Shown piece by piece: positions 44,134-53,213 of a DNA stretch of 64,000 nucleotides. The position numbers and the translations under genes were made by a program. The notes under the pieces were generated by a model that saw only the letters and a program-made list of their open reading frames with translations, did no database searches and had not been told where the DNA came from. This DNA comes from Salinactinospora qingdaonensis (GTDB lineage: Bacteria; Actinomycetota; Actinomycetes; Streptosporangiales; Streptosporangiaceae): the NCBI RefSeq assembly GCF_039539445.1, contig NZ_BAABDD010000001.1:310001-374000 (forward strand). Direction: 5' to 3'. The number at the start of each line of letters is the position of its first letter. The stretch's first letter is position 1.

Positions 44134-45831
44134 TTATGCGTCGGCATAGCATTCAACGATCGCAATATCGAGCGGGAAACGCAGGTCAACGCGACCAAAA
44201 AGCAGTCTCCTCGTTTCCAGCTCCGCTTCCCGAAGGGCAGCCACGGTCTCGCTGACCAGAGTTTGGGGCACATGAAGCACGAGTTCATCGTGTTGAAAGA
44301 AAACTAACTGCGGCGCCGCCGGGGAGGCCTCGATCTCGCTGAGTCGACGCCGGACCCCGGCCATGAAGACCAGAGCCCACTCCGCGGCAGTGGCCTGGAT
44401 GACGAAGTTGCGGGTGAATCGGCCACGTTCCGCAACGGCCCGGCTGGGGACCCCATGCGCGGACGGCGGCTGCCGCGGAGAGGCGCCGCCGGAACGCTGC
44501 CACAGCGGCGAAGGCGGCGGGCAGGTACGGCCCAGCCAGGAACGCACTAAACGCCCCTGCTTGCCCGCGCGGGCAGCATTGTCCAGATACTCCATCGCGC
44601 GCGGGAAAAACCGGCGCATCGTGCGCAGCGAGGCGGCGGCGTCACCCTCTCGTTGCCCGTACATAGCCGCCAAGACGGCGAGTTTGGCGCGGTCGCGATC
44701 CCCGCCGAAGGCTCCGGCTAACCACGTGTAGAGGTCGCTGTCGGCGGCTGCCTCAGCCAACCTACGGTCTCCAGACACAGCAGCCAGAATGCGGGGTTCG
44801 AGCTGGCCGGCGTCGACGGTGACAAGCCGCCACCCGGGGTCGGCGATAACCGCTCGCCGCACCAGCTTGGGGATCTGCTGGGCGCCGCCGCCCCGCGTGG
44901 CCCACCGCCCTGAAACGACACCGCCCACCACATAATCGGGGCGGAACCGGCCGTGACGCACCCACCGTTCCAGCCATGCCCAGCCGTGAGAGGTGTACAG
45001 GCGCGACAGTTCCTTGTAGCGCAGCAGCAGCGGCACGACGGGGTGGTCGACCCGGCTGAGCACCCAGGAGCGTGTGGAGGGCAGCGGATACCCGATCTCC
45101 TGGAACGCCTCAAGCACCTGAGCGGGAGAGTCAGGATTGACGCTACGGCCGAGGCCGAACGCCTCGTTGATCCGCTCCTCCAACTCAACCAGCACCGGGG
45201 GACGTCCCCCGCCGAGCGGGCGCGGCCCCAAATGCTGGGTGAGCAACTCGTCGTGGACATCGGCGCGCCAGGGGACACCATCGTTGCTCATCTCCACAGC
45301 CGTTAAGGCTCCCGCTGACTCCACCGCCGCCAACAGCGCAAACCGTTCGGGGTGCTCGACTGAGGCGATGCGCCGCAGTTGATCGGCGTGGACCTCGACC
45401 AGCGCGGCCAGTTGATCGACACCGGCCGGCAGCAGCGACCGGTCAGGGGTGAAGAGCATGGGAGGGCGCGGGGCCACCATAGCCTCCCGATGACCGGGCT
45501 CCACTGGCGCCTCGCGGCCGTGCAGCCGGGCCCACGCCGCTCCCAGCGACCGCCCCTGACCGAAGTGCCCCTCATAGCCCAGCAGCAACGCCTCGACTAG
45601 GGTCACATCGTGGCAACGGCCAACGCGCAGCATGTGCTCCACTAACGGTGGGTAGACGTCCTCGGTTGCGCTCCATACCCACCGTGGCGGCTCAGCGCTG
45701 TGTGCCTCGTAGTCGGCGATGACTCCCGCGAGATCGCTGACGTGCCAGAAGTCGCCTGGCGAAACCGCGTCGGAGCCGAGTTCGCACAGGCGTCCCCCAC
45801 CCTCGCCGTCGGGAACCACCGCGATACGCAT
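44134..45831 (-). CDS. PolA-like bifunctional 3'-5' exonuclease/DNA polymerase
   Basis: A 565-residue family-A polymerase without a 5' nuclease domain. Polymerase motif A is VTVDAGQLEPRILA, motif B is DRAKLAVLAAMYGQREGDAA, and motif C is FFQHDELVLHVP. The N-terminal about 200 residues correspond to a degenerate 3'-5' exonuclease domain. Actinomycetes carry this shorter protein beside PolA; a role in repair is likely. ATG 45831 begins MRIAVVPDGEGG; the frame is open to 45969. The Tyr of the usual DYSQIE motif is Ala here. Confidence 0.88.
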   Translation of the reverse strand: MRIAVVPDGEGGGRLCELGSDAVSPGDFWHVSDLAGVIADYEAHSAEPPRWVWSATEDVYPPLVEHMLRVGRCHDVTLVEALLLGYEGHFGQGRSLGAAWARLHGREAPVEPGHREAMVAPRPPMLFTPDRSLLPAGVDQLAALVEVHADQLRRIASVEHPERFALLAAVESAGALTAVEMSNDGVPWRADVHDELLTQHLGPRPLGGGRPPVLVELEERINEAFGLGRSVNPDSPAQVLEAFQEIGYPLPSTRSWVLSRVDHPVVPLLLRYKELSRLYTSHGWAWLERWVRHGRFRPDYVVGGVVSGRWATRGGGAQQIPKLVRRAVIADPGWRLVTVDAGQLEPRILAAVSGDRRLAEAAADSDLYTWLAGAFGGDRDRAKLAVLAAMYGQREGDAAASLRTMRRFFPRAMEYLDNAARAGKQGRLVRSWLGRTCPPPSPLWQRSGGASPRQPPSAHGVPSRAVAERGRFTRNFVIQATAAEWALVFMAGVRRRLSEIEASPAAPQLVFFQHDELVLHVPQTLVSETVAALREAELETRRLLFGRVDLRFPLDIAIVECYADA

Positions 45832-45994
45832 ATCTCCAGTGTGCTCCGCGATCGGACCGAAACCCCAGGGGCACGCGGCGCCCCGCAGTTCACGGTGACC
45901 GGTCGGAACGCTTCCTAGGAGACAACAGGGGTCGGTCCACGGCCGCGTTCTTGCACCACTTAGCCGCACTTGCGCACTTCGCTGCCAAAGCCGG

Positions 45995-46894
45995 TCAGGG
46001 AGTTACGCGGTTGACTAGCGGCTCACCGGCGACCCACCGACGCAACTGGGCGTCGACGAACCGCCGAGCACGCGGGTAGAAAGTCGCCGATCCCCCGGCG
46101 ATGTGGGGAGTAATCAACACACCCGGCGCCTGCCACAGCGGGTGATCGGCGGGCAGCGGCTCGGGGTCGGTCACATCGAGAGCTGCGCGTACCCGCCCAC
46201 GCTGCTCTAGCAAGGCGCCGGTGTCGAGCACCGGCCCGCGCCCCACGTTGACCACGAGCGCGTCGTCGGGCAACAGCCGCAACTCCGGCCCCCCGACGAG
46301 TGCCTGTGTCTGTGGGGTTTGCGGCGTGGCGATGACCACGATGTCAGCGGCGGGCAGCAGGGAGTGCAGCTCGTCGATACCGTGCACCCCCGCCTCAGGG
46401 CGAGGCCGGCGCGCCAATCGGAGGACCTCGACCTCGAAGGGGCGCAACCGCGCCTCGATCGCCGCGCCGATACTGCCGTAGCCGACGATGAGCACCCGAC
46501 TGTCGGCGAGGGAACGAGTGAAGTGGGGCTGCCAGACGTGGCGCTCCTGATCGGCGCCCCATCGAGGCAGTTCGCGCTGGGCGGCGAGCATGAGCGCCAC
46601 TGCGTGTTCGGCCGTGCTGGCGTCGTGCAGGCCACGTCCGTTGTAAAGGTCGGCGGTCTCCGGCAGCAGGGGCAAAACGGTCTCGTATCCGGCGGTCAGT
46701 ACCTGCACTACCCGTACATGGGGCATGCGAGCCAGCAACCTCATCGCCGCCGGACGCGCGTAAGGCACGACGTAGAAGACGACCTCGGAGAGGTCCACCG
46801 ACGGCTCTCCCTCGCCGTCGTAGACCTCCACCGCGAGCCCCTCCGGCGCGTTGTCCCTGTTATAGCTCCAGGGCACCAGAATCCACCCCGTCAT
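45995..46894 (-). CDS. D-2-hydroxyacid dehydrogenase (phosphoglycerate-dehydrogenase-like)
   Basis: A 299-residue NAD(P)-dependent oxidoreductase with a complete active site: nucleotide motif GYGSIG, catalytic Arg in VNVGRGPVLD, Glu in LDVTDPEPLP and His in ITPHIAGG. It is shorter than SerA and lacks regulatory domains, so it is likely a 2-ketoacid reductase of unknown substrate. A perfect GGAGG lies six bases before the ATG. It contrasts with the homologue at 33808-34794, which has lost Arg and His. Confidence 0.9.
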   Translation of the reverse strand: MTGWILVPWSYNRDNAPEGLAVEVYDGEGEPSVDLSEVVFYVVPYARPAAMRLLARMPHVRVVQVLTAGYETVLPLLPETADLYNGRGLHDASTAEHAVALMLAAQRELPRWGADQERHVWQPHFTRSLADSRVLIVGYGSIGAAIEARLRPFEVEVLRLARRPRPEAGVHGIDELHSLLPAADIVVIATPQTPQTQALVGGPELRLLPDDALVVNVGRGPVLDTGALLEQRGRVRAALDVTDPEPLPADHPLWQAPGVLITPHIAGGSATFYPRARRFVDAQLRRWVAGEPLVNRVTP

Positions 46895-47446
46895 GTCCCG
46901 CCTCCTTCACTGCCGGTTGGCTCGGATGCCGGCGCCGTCGAGCGCGTCCAGGCGGGCGGGCGCCGATCCGCCCCCTTTTTCCGATGCTCACCGACCTCGC
47001 GCGAGAGAGAAGCTACCAGGTGCCGCCGCGGCTCCCCGGCACCACGGCAGGCGGGGGGCCGATACCGCGTAGCCCGTCGCGCAAGGACACAATGGCCAAT
47101 GGAGCCCGCCGTCCCGCGGCCGGAACCGGCTCCACCGAGGCGTCGGCAGCCGATCGGCCCCTCCGATGCGGCCCTCCTGCACCCTCAAGGCAATGTCGAG
47201 AGGATTTTTCCGGCTCCTGGTGGCGGAATTCCGGCTGCACCGCCGCTCGGACGGGAATCCCTACCGTCCCAGATCAGTTCTCCTGGCGTCGGCTGAGGGC
47301 GCTCGGGCTCCAACTCGACCAACTGCACCGATGCTCTGCTGCTCGCCGTCGCGGCGCGCTCCCAGCCGGCAACGGGGGTGACAGGCAGGCCAGTCCCGGC
47401 CGGCACCCACCGTCGACCCAACCGCCAGCACGCAGAAGGTGACGAC
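46895..47446. other. Divergent gap before lipid-kinase gene
   Basis: 552 bases with no convincing gene. It holds an intrinsic-terminator-like element on the plus strand at 46954-46980 with no gene ahead of it. The rest has no pattern I recognise. Confidence 0.4.
46954..46980 (+). terminator. Orphan terminator-like hairpin with T-tract
   Basis: GGGCGG (46954-46959) pairs with CCGCCC (46968-46973) and is followed by CCTTTTT. It is plus-strand oriented, but the gene to its left is on the minus strand, so it could end an antisense or small RNA. Confidence 0.4.
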
Positions 47447-48424
47447 ATGCCTACGCCTCCCACTCCTCCCGCCTCCGAGGGCCGAAGGCATTCCGGTGGT
47501 ATCCAGGTGATCAGCAACTCCCAGGCCGGAACCAATGAGGATGCCCAACTCAGGGCCGCCGTCGCGGAACTGGCCGTGTCGGGCACCGACGCGGTGGAGG
47601 TCGTCTCCGCAGGAAACGCCGCAGACCTGGACAAACTCCTGGAGCGGGGTTACAGCACCGTGATTGTGGCGGGAGGCGACGGCAGCCTGCACGCCGTCGT
47701 TAACGCACTGTACCGGCGCTCAGAGCTGGCCGAACGCACCATTGGCCTGATCCCGTTAGGGACAGGCAACGACTTCGCCCGAGGCATGGACATCCCGCTG
47801 GCTCCGCAACGAGCCGCGGCGACGTTTCTCAACGGCCTGTCTCGGCCGATGGACCTCTTCGTCGACGACGCCGGGGAGGTCACGGTCAACGCCGTGCATC
47901 TGGGGGTGGGGGCCGACTCCACGCTGCAAGCCGCCCGCTGGAAGCAGGCGCTGGGGCCGATGAGTTTCCCCGTCGGCGGTCTCATTGCCGGCTGGGCGGC
48001 CCAGGGCTACCGGCTGCGGGTCGAGGCCGACGGCGACGTGGTGATCGGGGCGCACCACAAGACACTGCTGGTGGGGTTGGCCAACGGCCGATTCGTCGGC
48101 GGTGGCGCCGGCACCCTCGATCCGGACGCCCGCCCCGACGACGGCGACATCAGCCTCGTGGTGTCGCGCTCGCGTGGCTTCTGGCGGCGCACGGCGCACG
48201 CCATCCGGGTGCACCGAGGGACCCACCCCTTAGAGATCGACGTCCACCGGCGCCGCGCGCGCACCGTGTCGGTCTTCGGCGAGCCGGTAACGGCGAGCAA
48301 CGACGGCGAGATCCACCGCGAGATCACCGCGCGCACCTGGACGGTGCTGCCCGGAGCCTGGAACTTCGTGGCCGTCGCGCAGGCCCTCACCGGTGAGCGA
48401 GAGCCAGATCAGCCCCCGGCCTGA
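47447..48424 (+). CDS. Diacylglycerol kinase/YegS-family lipid kinase
   Basis: A 325-residue member of the DAGK catalytic family. The nucleotide loop GGDGSLHAVVNAL (Ser replaces the common Thr), PLGTGNDFARG, and a C-terminal beta-rich half with LANGRFVGGGAGTLDPDARPDDG are typical. It probably phosphorylates a lipid such as diacylglycerol at the membrane, but members vary. ATG 47447 has GAAGGTGA upstream; the open frame starts earlier at 47378. Its end overlaps the 3' end of the convergent methyltransferase by 16 bases. Confidence 0.87.
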   Translation: MPTPPTPPASEGRRHSGGIQVISNSQAGTNEDAQLRAAVAELAVSGTDAVEVVSAGNAADLDKLLERGYSTVIVAGGDGSLHAVVNALYRRSELAERTIGLIPLGTGNDFARGMDIPLAPQRAAATFLNGLSRPMDLFVDDAGEVTVNAVHLGVGADSTLQAARWKQALGPMSFPVGGLIAGWAAQGYRLRVEADGDVVIGAHHKTLLVGLANGRFVGGGAGTLDPDARPDDGDISLVVSRSRGFWRRTAHAIRVHRGTHPLEIDVHRRRARTVSVFGEPVTASNDGEIHREITARTWTVLPGAWNFVAVAQALTGEREPDQPPA

Positions 48425-49227
48425 GCCAGCTCATAACAGGCGATCGCGGCTGCGGCGGTGACATTGAGCGAATCGACTTCACGTTGGGCCATGGGAATGC
48501 GCACGCACACGTCGGCCCAACTCAACCAGCGCGAGGAGAGCCCATCGCCCTCAGTTCCCAACAGCAGCGCATGCCGGTTGTCGGGGCCGGCGGTAGCCAG
48601 CGAGCGGCCCAGAGTCGGGGCGGTGGGGTCTGGCGTCAACGCCAAGAGGGTGAACCCCTGCTCGCGCAGCGTGCGCAGCCCGGCGTACCAATCCGTCAAC
48701 CGGGCATAGGGCAGGGTGAACACCGCACCCATCGACACTTTGACAGCGCGACGGTACAGCGGATCGGCACACCGGGGGGCGAGCACGACAGCGTCGACCC
48801 CCAGCCCTGCGGCGCTACGGAAGATAGCGCCAACGTTGGTGTGGTCGACGACGTCCTCCAGCACCACCACGTTCCGGGCACCGCGCAGCACCGTGACGAC
48901 ATCGGGCAACGCGCGACGGTGAAACGATGCCAGCGCCCCCCGGTGCAGGTCGAAGCCAACAGTGCGACGAGCCGTCTCCTCGGTGACGAGATAGGTGGGG
49001 GCGTCGACAGCCTCGACCACATCGCCCAGTGTCGCTATACGCCGCCGGGTAAGCAGCAGTGAGCGGGGCAGATAGCCGGCGCGTAGCGCCCTGCGGATGA
49101 CCTTTTCCCCCTCGGCCATGAAAAGCCCGTGCTCAGTTTCGAGGCGCTTGCGCAGATTGACGTCGCGCAGGCGCATGTAGTCGGCGAGCCGCTCGTCATC
49201 GCCATCGGAGATCTCGATGACGCTCAT
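48409..49227 (-). CDS. SpoU/TrmH-family RNA methyltransferase
   Basis: A 272-residue SPOUT-fold 2'-O-ribose methyltransferase using SAM. The N-terminal RNA-binding part precedes motif 1 DHTNVGAIFRSAAGLG, motif 2 LLLGTEGDGLS and motif 3 IPMAQREVDSLNVTAAAAIACYE, which together form the trefoil-knot SAM site. The target (rRNA or tRNA) is not determinable. It is convergent with, and overlaps by 16 bases, the lipid kinase gene; no room remains for a terminator between them. Confidence 0.93.
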   Translation of the reverse strand: MSVIEISDGDDERLADYMRLRDVNLRKRLETEHGLFMAEGEKVIRRALRAGYLPRSLLLTRRRIATLGDVVEAVDAPTYLVTEETARRTVGFDLHRGALASFHRRALPDVVTVLRGARNVVVLEDVVDHTNVGAIFRSAAGLGVDAVVLAPRCADPLYRRAVKVSMGAVFTLPYARLTDWYAGLRTLREQGFTLLALTPDPTAPTLGRSLATAGPDNRHALLLGTEGDGLSSRWLSWADVCVRIPMAQREVDSLNVTAAAAIACYELAQAGG

Positions 49228-49264
49228 GTCTGCGCTCGCCTCGGCTGCCGAGCGGGGGTGCGTG

Positions 49265-49771
49265 TCACTCCAACGGCCGGGTGAGAGAGGTCAGCCGCTG
49301 CCATCGGGCCTCCTCACAAGAGCCTTGGCGGGAGAGTTCGGTGTCGATTCGTTGCCCGTTCCACACACCGGTGATGGTGGCGCGCTCGGGGCCGTAACTG
49401 GTGTCGGTGCAGATCGCGCCAGGGGGAACCTCGTCGAAGGGGCTGCCGGCCCGCTCGCCCCGGACACTGTCAGCGAGAGCGGAGCAGGCGGCCGGGTCGC
49501 GCTCGGGAGCACCGCTACAGGTGAGGGTCTGCTGGTAGGTCCGCTCTCCGTCGTCGACGGTAACGCTGAGGGAAGCCACGGGGGCACGCGAGAATTGGCT
49601 GACGCCACTCATAGTGCTGAGCTGCTCAGTCGCCAGCGGCTCTTCAGGCAGAGCCACCAAAGAGAGCCCCACGACCGCGACGTAGGCGAAAGCTGCGCCG
49701 AAACAGAGCGAGCCCAGCACAACGGTGCCGGTCGAGCCGGGAGCCCCCCGGCGAGAGTTCAGCTTATGCAT
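49265..49771 (-). CDS. Membrane-tethered SSI-like protein
   Basis: A 168-residue protein with one N-terminal membrane segment (about 15-41) and an outside domain like Streptomyces subtilisin inhibitor (SSI). Evidence is the beta-strand SLSVTVDDGERTYQQTLTC, cysteine pairs Cys85/Cys96 and Cys121/Cys152 in SSI-like spacing, SYGPERATITGVWNG and the end GSCEEARW. True SSI is secreted free; this form is anchored and its reactive loop after Cys121 (TDTSYGP) is unlike the usual CPMVYDP. It may inhibit a cell-surface protease or have another binding role. The ribosome binding site is weak. Confidence 0.65.
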   Translation of the reverse strand: MHKLNSRRGAPGSTGTVVLGSLCFGAAFAYVAVVGLSLVALPEEPLATEQLSTMSGVSQFSRAPVASLSVTVDDGERTYQQTLTCSGAPERDPAACSALADSVRGERAGSPFDEVPPGAICTDTSYGPERATITGVWNGQRIDTELSRQGSCEEARWQRLTSLTRPLE

Positions 49772-50450
49772 AACACCACTCTATGAATTCACATAATCAC
49801 ACAGAGCTACAATGGGGATATGTTTCGGATCGTCCACTCCCTCGCGAGAACCGAAACGCGGTATCCCGACATCGGGATTGGTCACCCCGCCCGACTGACG
49901 GACACTGGCCTGGCAGCCCAACGAAAATACGGTGCACGTAGCCCGGCGACCAATATCGGCAGTTTAACGAGCCCCGACACCGAGTGACGCCGGGGTGGGC
50001 CGGTTTCACACGAGTCCCGTCCTGCCCACCCCTCCCCCGCCACGTATCAGAGCAGCCGCACAACGCCGCAGCGAGGTGACGCGCCGGGGCGGCACACTCT
50101 CCCCATCGCCCACAATCCAGCCACAACAGCGCTCGGGCTCGCCGGAAGCGGCGGAGCGCATCGTCAGGCAACGCGGTTCGTGGCTATCGACAGGAGGAGC
50201 ACTGGCGGGCGAACCCCTCAAGATCACGATTTGAGCACGGATCACTCAACATCCTGCCCCACCCCACCCCCTCCCCCAGTTTCCACATAACGGAAATCCC
50301 CAATTCCATCGGCCATCAAGTCCAGAACTCGACGTCGTCCCTCCCGCCCCGGGGACGTTCGAGCACCTGCGTCACTCTTTATTCACACGTGCGAGTTGAG
50401 TACCGTTCTGCGACTGAACTCTTCGGTAACCATCTCCCCGTGAGGACACC
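49772..50450. other. Gap upstream of VWA gene
   Basis: About 680 bases without a supported gene. AT-rich sequence at 49775-49830 suits the SSI-like gene promoter, and 50365-50430 (TTTATTCACACG...) suits the VWA gene promoter. Small frames here are not protein-like. Confidence 0.4.
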
Positions 50451-52253
50451 TTGGCACGCCACCGCGGATACTCCGCAGATGAGGATCACTCCCGGCGCCG
50501 ACGCGCCCAGCTTCGCCGACGCCGCGGCAAAGGCGGTGCGATCGCCGCATTCGCAGCCGCCTTCGCGATTCTGCTCGGCCTGGGAGTAACCGGCTGGGTA
50601 CTGATCGACCGACAAGGTGGCTGCGGCGGCCAAGACGTCGCGTTGGACGTCGCCGCTGCACCGGACATCGCGCCGGTACTCACCCGGATCGCCGACGACT
50701 TCAACGCCGAGAAGCACGGCGTGGAAGGCCGGTGCGTCCACGTCGCAGTGCGGGGAGTGGAATCGGCCAACATCACCTACGGCATCACCGGGACCGGCCC
50801 CACCATGGGCGATACCGACTCTCACGTGTGGATTCCCGACTCTTCGCTATGGCCCTCCATCGTCACCCGCGACGCACCAGAGGCCACCATCACCACCACC
50901 GGGACATCGGTAGCCACCTCTCCGCTGGTGTTGACCCAACCGGCCAACGCCGGCGCGGGCCAGGCGAGCCAGAGCCCAGCCGACGACGCCGCAGAGGACA
51001 ACGACGCAGGCGAACCGCCCCTGTCATGGAAAGCGCTCCTGGCTGCCGCGGCGGAAAGGAACGCCGGCTACGACGTACAGTTGATCGACCCGCTGCGCAG
51101 CTCCTCAGGACTGGCATCTCTAGCACTGGTGAAAGAGGCGATCGGTAACGCCCAGGAAAACCAGGCCACGCTCATCGCGGCCCTGCAATCACTGCAAAAA
51201 AACGTAGCCGAGGACGAATCGACGGCGTTCACCACCCTCGGCGGTGACGCGAGCGAGACCGTGCTGGTCCTTCCAGAGCAGGCGGCCTGGCGCTACAGCT
51301 CCCAGCACCCCGACACGCCGGCGAAGGTGCACTATCCCGACAGCGGCACCTACGCACTGGACTACCCCTACATCGTGCGCACCGAGGAGCCCCTGCTCTC
51401 CCTGGCCGCCGATGCTTTCCGGGAACGGCTATCCACGTCTGAGGCCCAGGCCAGAATCATGGCCGAAGGGTTCCGCTCCAGCGCGGGAGAGGCCGACGCC
51501 AACGTGCTGAGCGACCGTCTCGGTTTCCAGGAGCAGGCCCCACAGGGCTTTCCCACCCCGAGCGAGAAGGACATCGAGGAGTTGGTGACGGCATGGAACC
51601 AGCTCAAGCTGAAATCCCGAATGTTGACCATCCTTGATATCTCGGGATCGATGGCTGAACCCGTTCCGGGAACCGGTCTGACCCGGATGGGCGTGACCTC
51701 AAAGGCGGCGATCGAAGGAACGAAGATGTTCCCCCCAAACGCCGAACTGGGCCTATGGGAGTTCTCCGTCAAGCTCGACGGCGACCGGGACTACCGCGAG
51801 CGCGTGCCGCCACGCGCACTCAACACCGAGCTTGAGAACGGCACGCAGCAAGAGGTCCTCATCAACGCCCTGGCGCAGGCCCAACCCAAGCCCACGGGCG
51901 ACACCGGGCTCTACGACTCCATCCTCGCCGCCTACCGCGAGATGGCCCGCACCTACAAAGCCGACCGCGTGAACACGGTCCTGGTCCTCACCGACGGCAA
52001 CAACGACGACGCCACCAGCATCTCACTGGAAGAACTGCTAGAGACACTGGAAGAAGAGCACCGAACGGACCGACCCGTCTCTGTCATCTCCATCTCGTTC
52101 GGCCCCGAGATCGACCCCGAACCGCTGCGCCAAGTTGCCGAGATCACCGGCGGCGCCGCCTACACCACCGACGACCCCACCGAGATCGACGACATCTTTC
52201 TGGACTCCTTCGCACTACGAATCAACCGCGTAACCGGCTCGTCCGGGGAGTAA
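50451..52253 (+). CDS. Solute-binding-like plus VWA-domain membrane protein
   Basis: A 600-residue protein. A basic N terminus and one membrane anchor (about 28-52) precede an extracellular periplasmic-binding-protein-like domain (60-340), then a von Willebrand factor A domain (385-590) with MIDAS motif DISGSM (396-401), TGLYDS and LTDGNNDD. It begins with TTG (50451), supported by GAGG five bases before; no ATG or GTG in frame gives the basic leader. Such SBP-VWA chimeras are seen in actinomycetes, and their ligand is unknown. A 14-bp hairpin follows. Confidence 0.82.
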   Translation: MARHRGYSADEDHSRRRRAQLRRRRGKGGAIAAFAAAFAILLGLGVTGWVLIDRQGGCGGQDVALDVAAAPDIAPVLTRIADDFNAEKHGVEGRCVHVAVRGVESANITYGITGTGPTMGDTDSHVWIPDSSLWPSIVTRDAPEATITTTGTSVATSPLVLTQPANAGAGQASQSPADDAAEDNDAGEPPLSWKALLAAAAERNAGYDVQLIDPLRSSSGLASLALVKEAIGNAQENQATLIAALQSLQKNVAEDESTAFTTLGGDASETVLVLPEQAAWRYSSQHPDTPAKVHYPDSGTYALDYPYIVRTEEPLLSLAADAFRERLSTSEAQARIMAEGFRSSAGEADANVLSDRLGFQEQAPQGFPTPSEKDIEELVTAWNQLKLKSRMLTILDISGSMAEPVPGTGLTRMGVTSKAAIEGTKMFPPNAELGLWEFSVKLDGDRDYRERVPPRALNTELENGTQQEVLINALAQAQPKPTGDTGLYDSILAAYREMARTYKADRVNTVLVLTDGNNDDATSISLEELLETLEEEHRTDRPVSVISISFGPEIDPEPLRQVAEITGGAAYTTDDPTEIDDIFLDSFALRINRVTGSSGE

Positions 52254-52281
52254 GCCGAAGGGAAGCCGCCCTCCCGCCGTC

Positions 52282-52321
52282 CCTGGTGGCACGTGACCGA
52301 CCCTGGCCACGTGCCACCAGG
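52282..52321 (+). terminator. 14-bp perfect hairpin after VWA gene
   Basis: CCTGGTGGCACGTG (52282-52295) pairs perfectly with CACGTGCCACCAGG (52308-52321) over 12 bases, 28 bases after the stop codon. It is a very stable stem and probably the terminator of the VWA gene. Confidence 0.75.
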
Positions 52322-52462
52322 CGATTCCCATGGGTATCCGGATTCATGCGACCAGACAGACAGATCGTCCTTCCTCATTCAGTGACACCTATGGACTTAA
52401 CGGGCGCATTCGCGTACTCAGGGGGGACGGAAATCATGTGAAATCGCTGAGAGGTGGCCGCC

Positions 52463-53203
52463 ATGGCCAAAGCGTGGTTGCCCAACGCCGAACGAGTCCA
52501 CGGCACCCCCACCGGAGGCGCCCTCAAAGGGGGCGCTCCACGCGCCGTGTGGCAGACAACCGGTTCCGATCCCGCTGCGTTGACCGCCCGGGCCGCGGCC
52601 GAGTGGCTCATAGCGGCCGGGCACAGTGCCCACCTCGTATGGAACCCCCTGACTGGCGAAGTCGCACAACTGTTGCCCGCCACAGCGGCGGCGACAGGTC
52701 AACTGCAATCCGAGGGCGTCGACCGCGCGCTGGAGGGGCGGGTCTGCGTCCTCATCCGGGTCGTGGGGTCCGCACAGCTCCCCTTCACCAACGACCGGCT
52801 CCTCGGACTGGAAACGATCATGGCTTGGCTGGATTCCTGGCACATCCCACGCCGTTGGCCGGCGGGACGCCCCACTGGCGGCGAAACCACCCCTCAGCGT
52901 GACCGCGCGAGTCAACGGCTGTGGTCGCAGGGGGGACACTTCGGCCACTCCCAGGTACCGGGAGCACGAGCGCAGGACCCTGGAGCGATCAATCCGGAGG
53001 CAATGCTCGAACTGCCCATCCCCCGCCAGCGCCCCGCCTCCCCGCTCCCTGCGCCGGAAGAGGTGGTTCCCACGCTGGAGCAGCCAACTGCCCCGAAACA
53101 ACCTCACGAGCCGGTGAGCACGTGGTGGCCAGAATCCGACCCTGCCGAGTCCACTGCGAGGAACGAACGGCCAATGGTCGTCCAAGGCCGGGGAACCCTT
53201 TAG
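52463..53203 (+). CDS. Amidase-like (peptidoglycan-recognition-type) protein
   Basis: A 246-residue protein. Segments SAHLVWNPLTGEVAQLLPATAA and GGHFGHSQVPGA resemble the core of N-acetylmuramoyl-L-alanine amidase/PGRP domains (usual GHSQVP..H.DPG), including a DPGAI continuation. Some zinc-ligand histidines are not obvious, so it may bind rather than cut. The C-terminal 70 residues are Pro-rich and probably unstructured. No signal peptide is seen. GAGAGG precedes ATG 52463; a GTG three codons earlier is possible. It sits 10 bp from the DUF2510 gene, so the two are likely cotranscribed. Confidence 0.6.
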   Translation: MAKAWLPNAERVHGTPTGGALKGGAPRAVWQTTGSDPAALTARAAAEWLIAAGHSAHLVWNPLTGEVAQLLPATAAATGQLQSEGVDRALEGRVCVLIRVVGSAQLPFTNDRLLGLETIMAWLDSWHIPRRWPAGRPTGGETTPQRDRASQRLWSQGGHFGHSQVPGARAQDPGAINPEAMLELPIPRQRPASPLPAPEEVVPTLEQPTAPKQPHEPVSTWWPESDPAESTARNERPMVVQGRGTL

Positions 53204-53213
53204 TCTGTCCGCC

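Noticed and set aside
46984..47442. Open frame of about 150 codons before the lipid-kinase gene
   Set aside because: There is no plausible start signal or domain, and the composition is like shadow frames.
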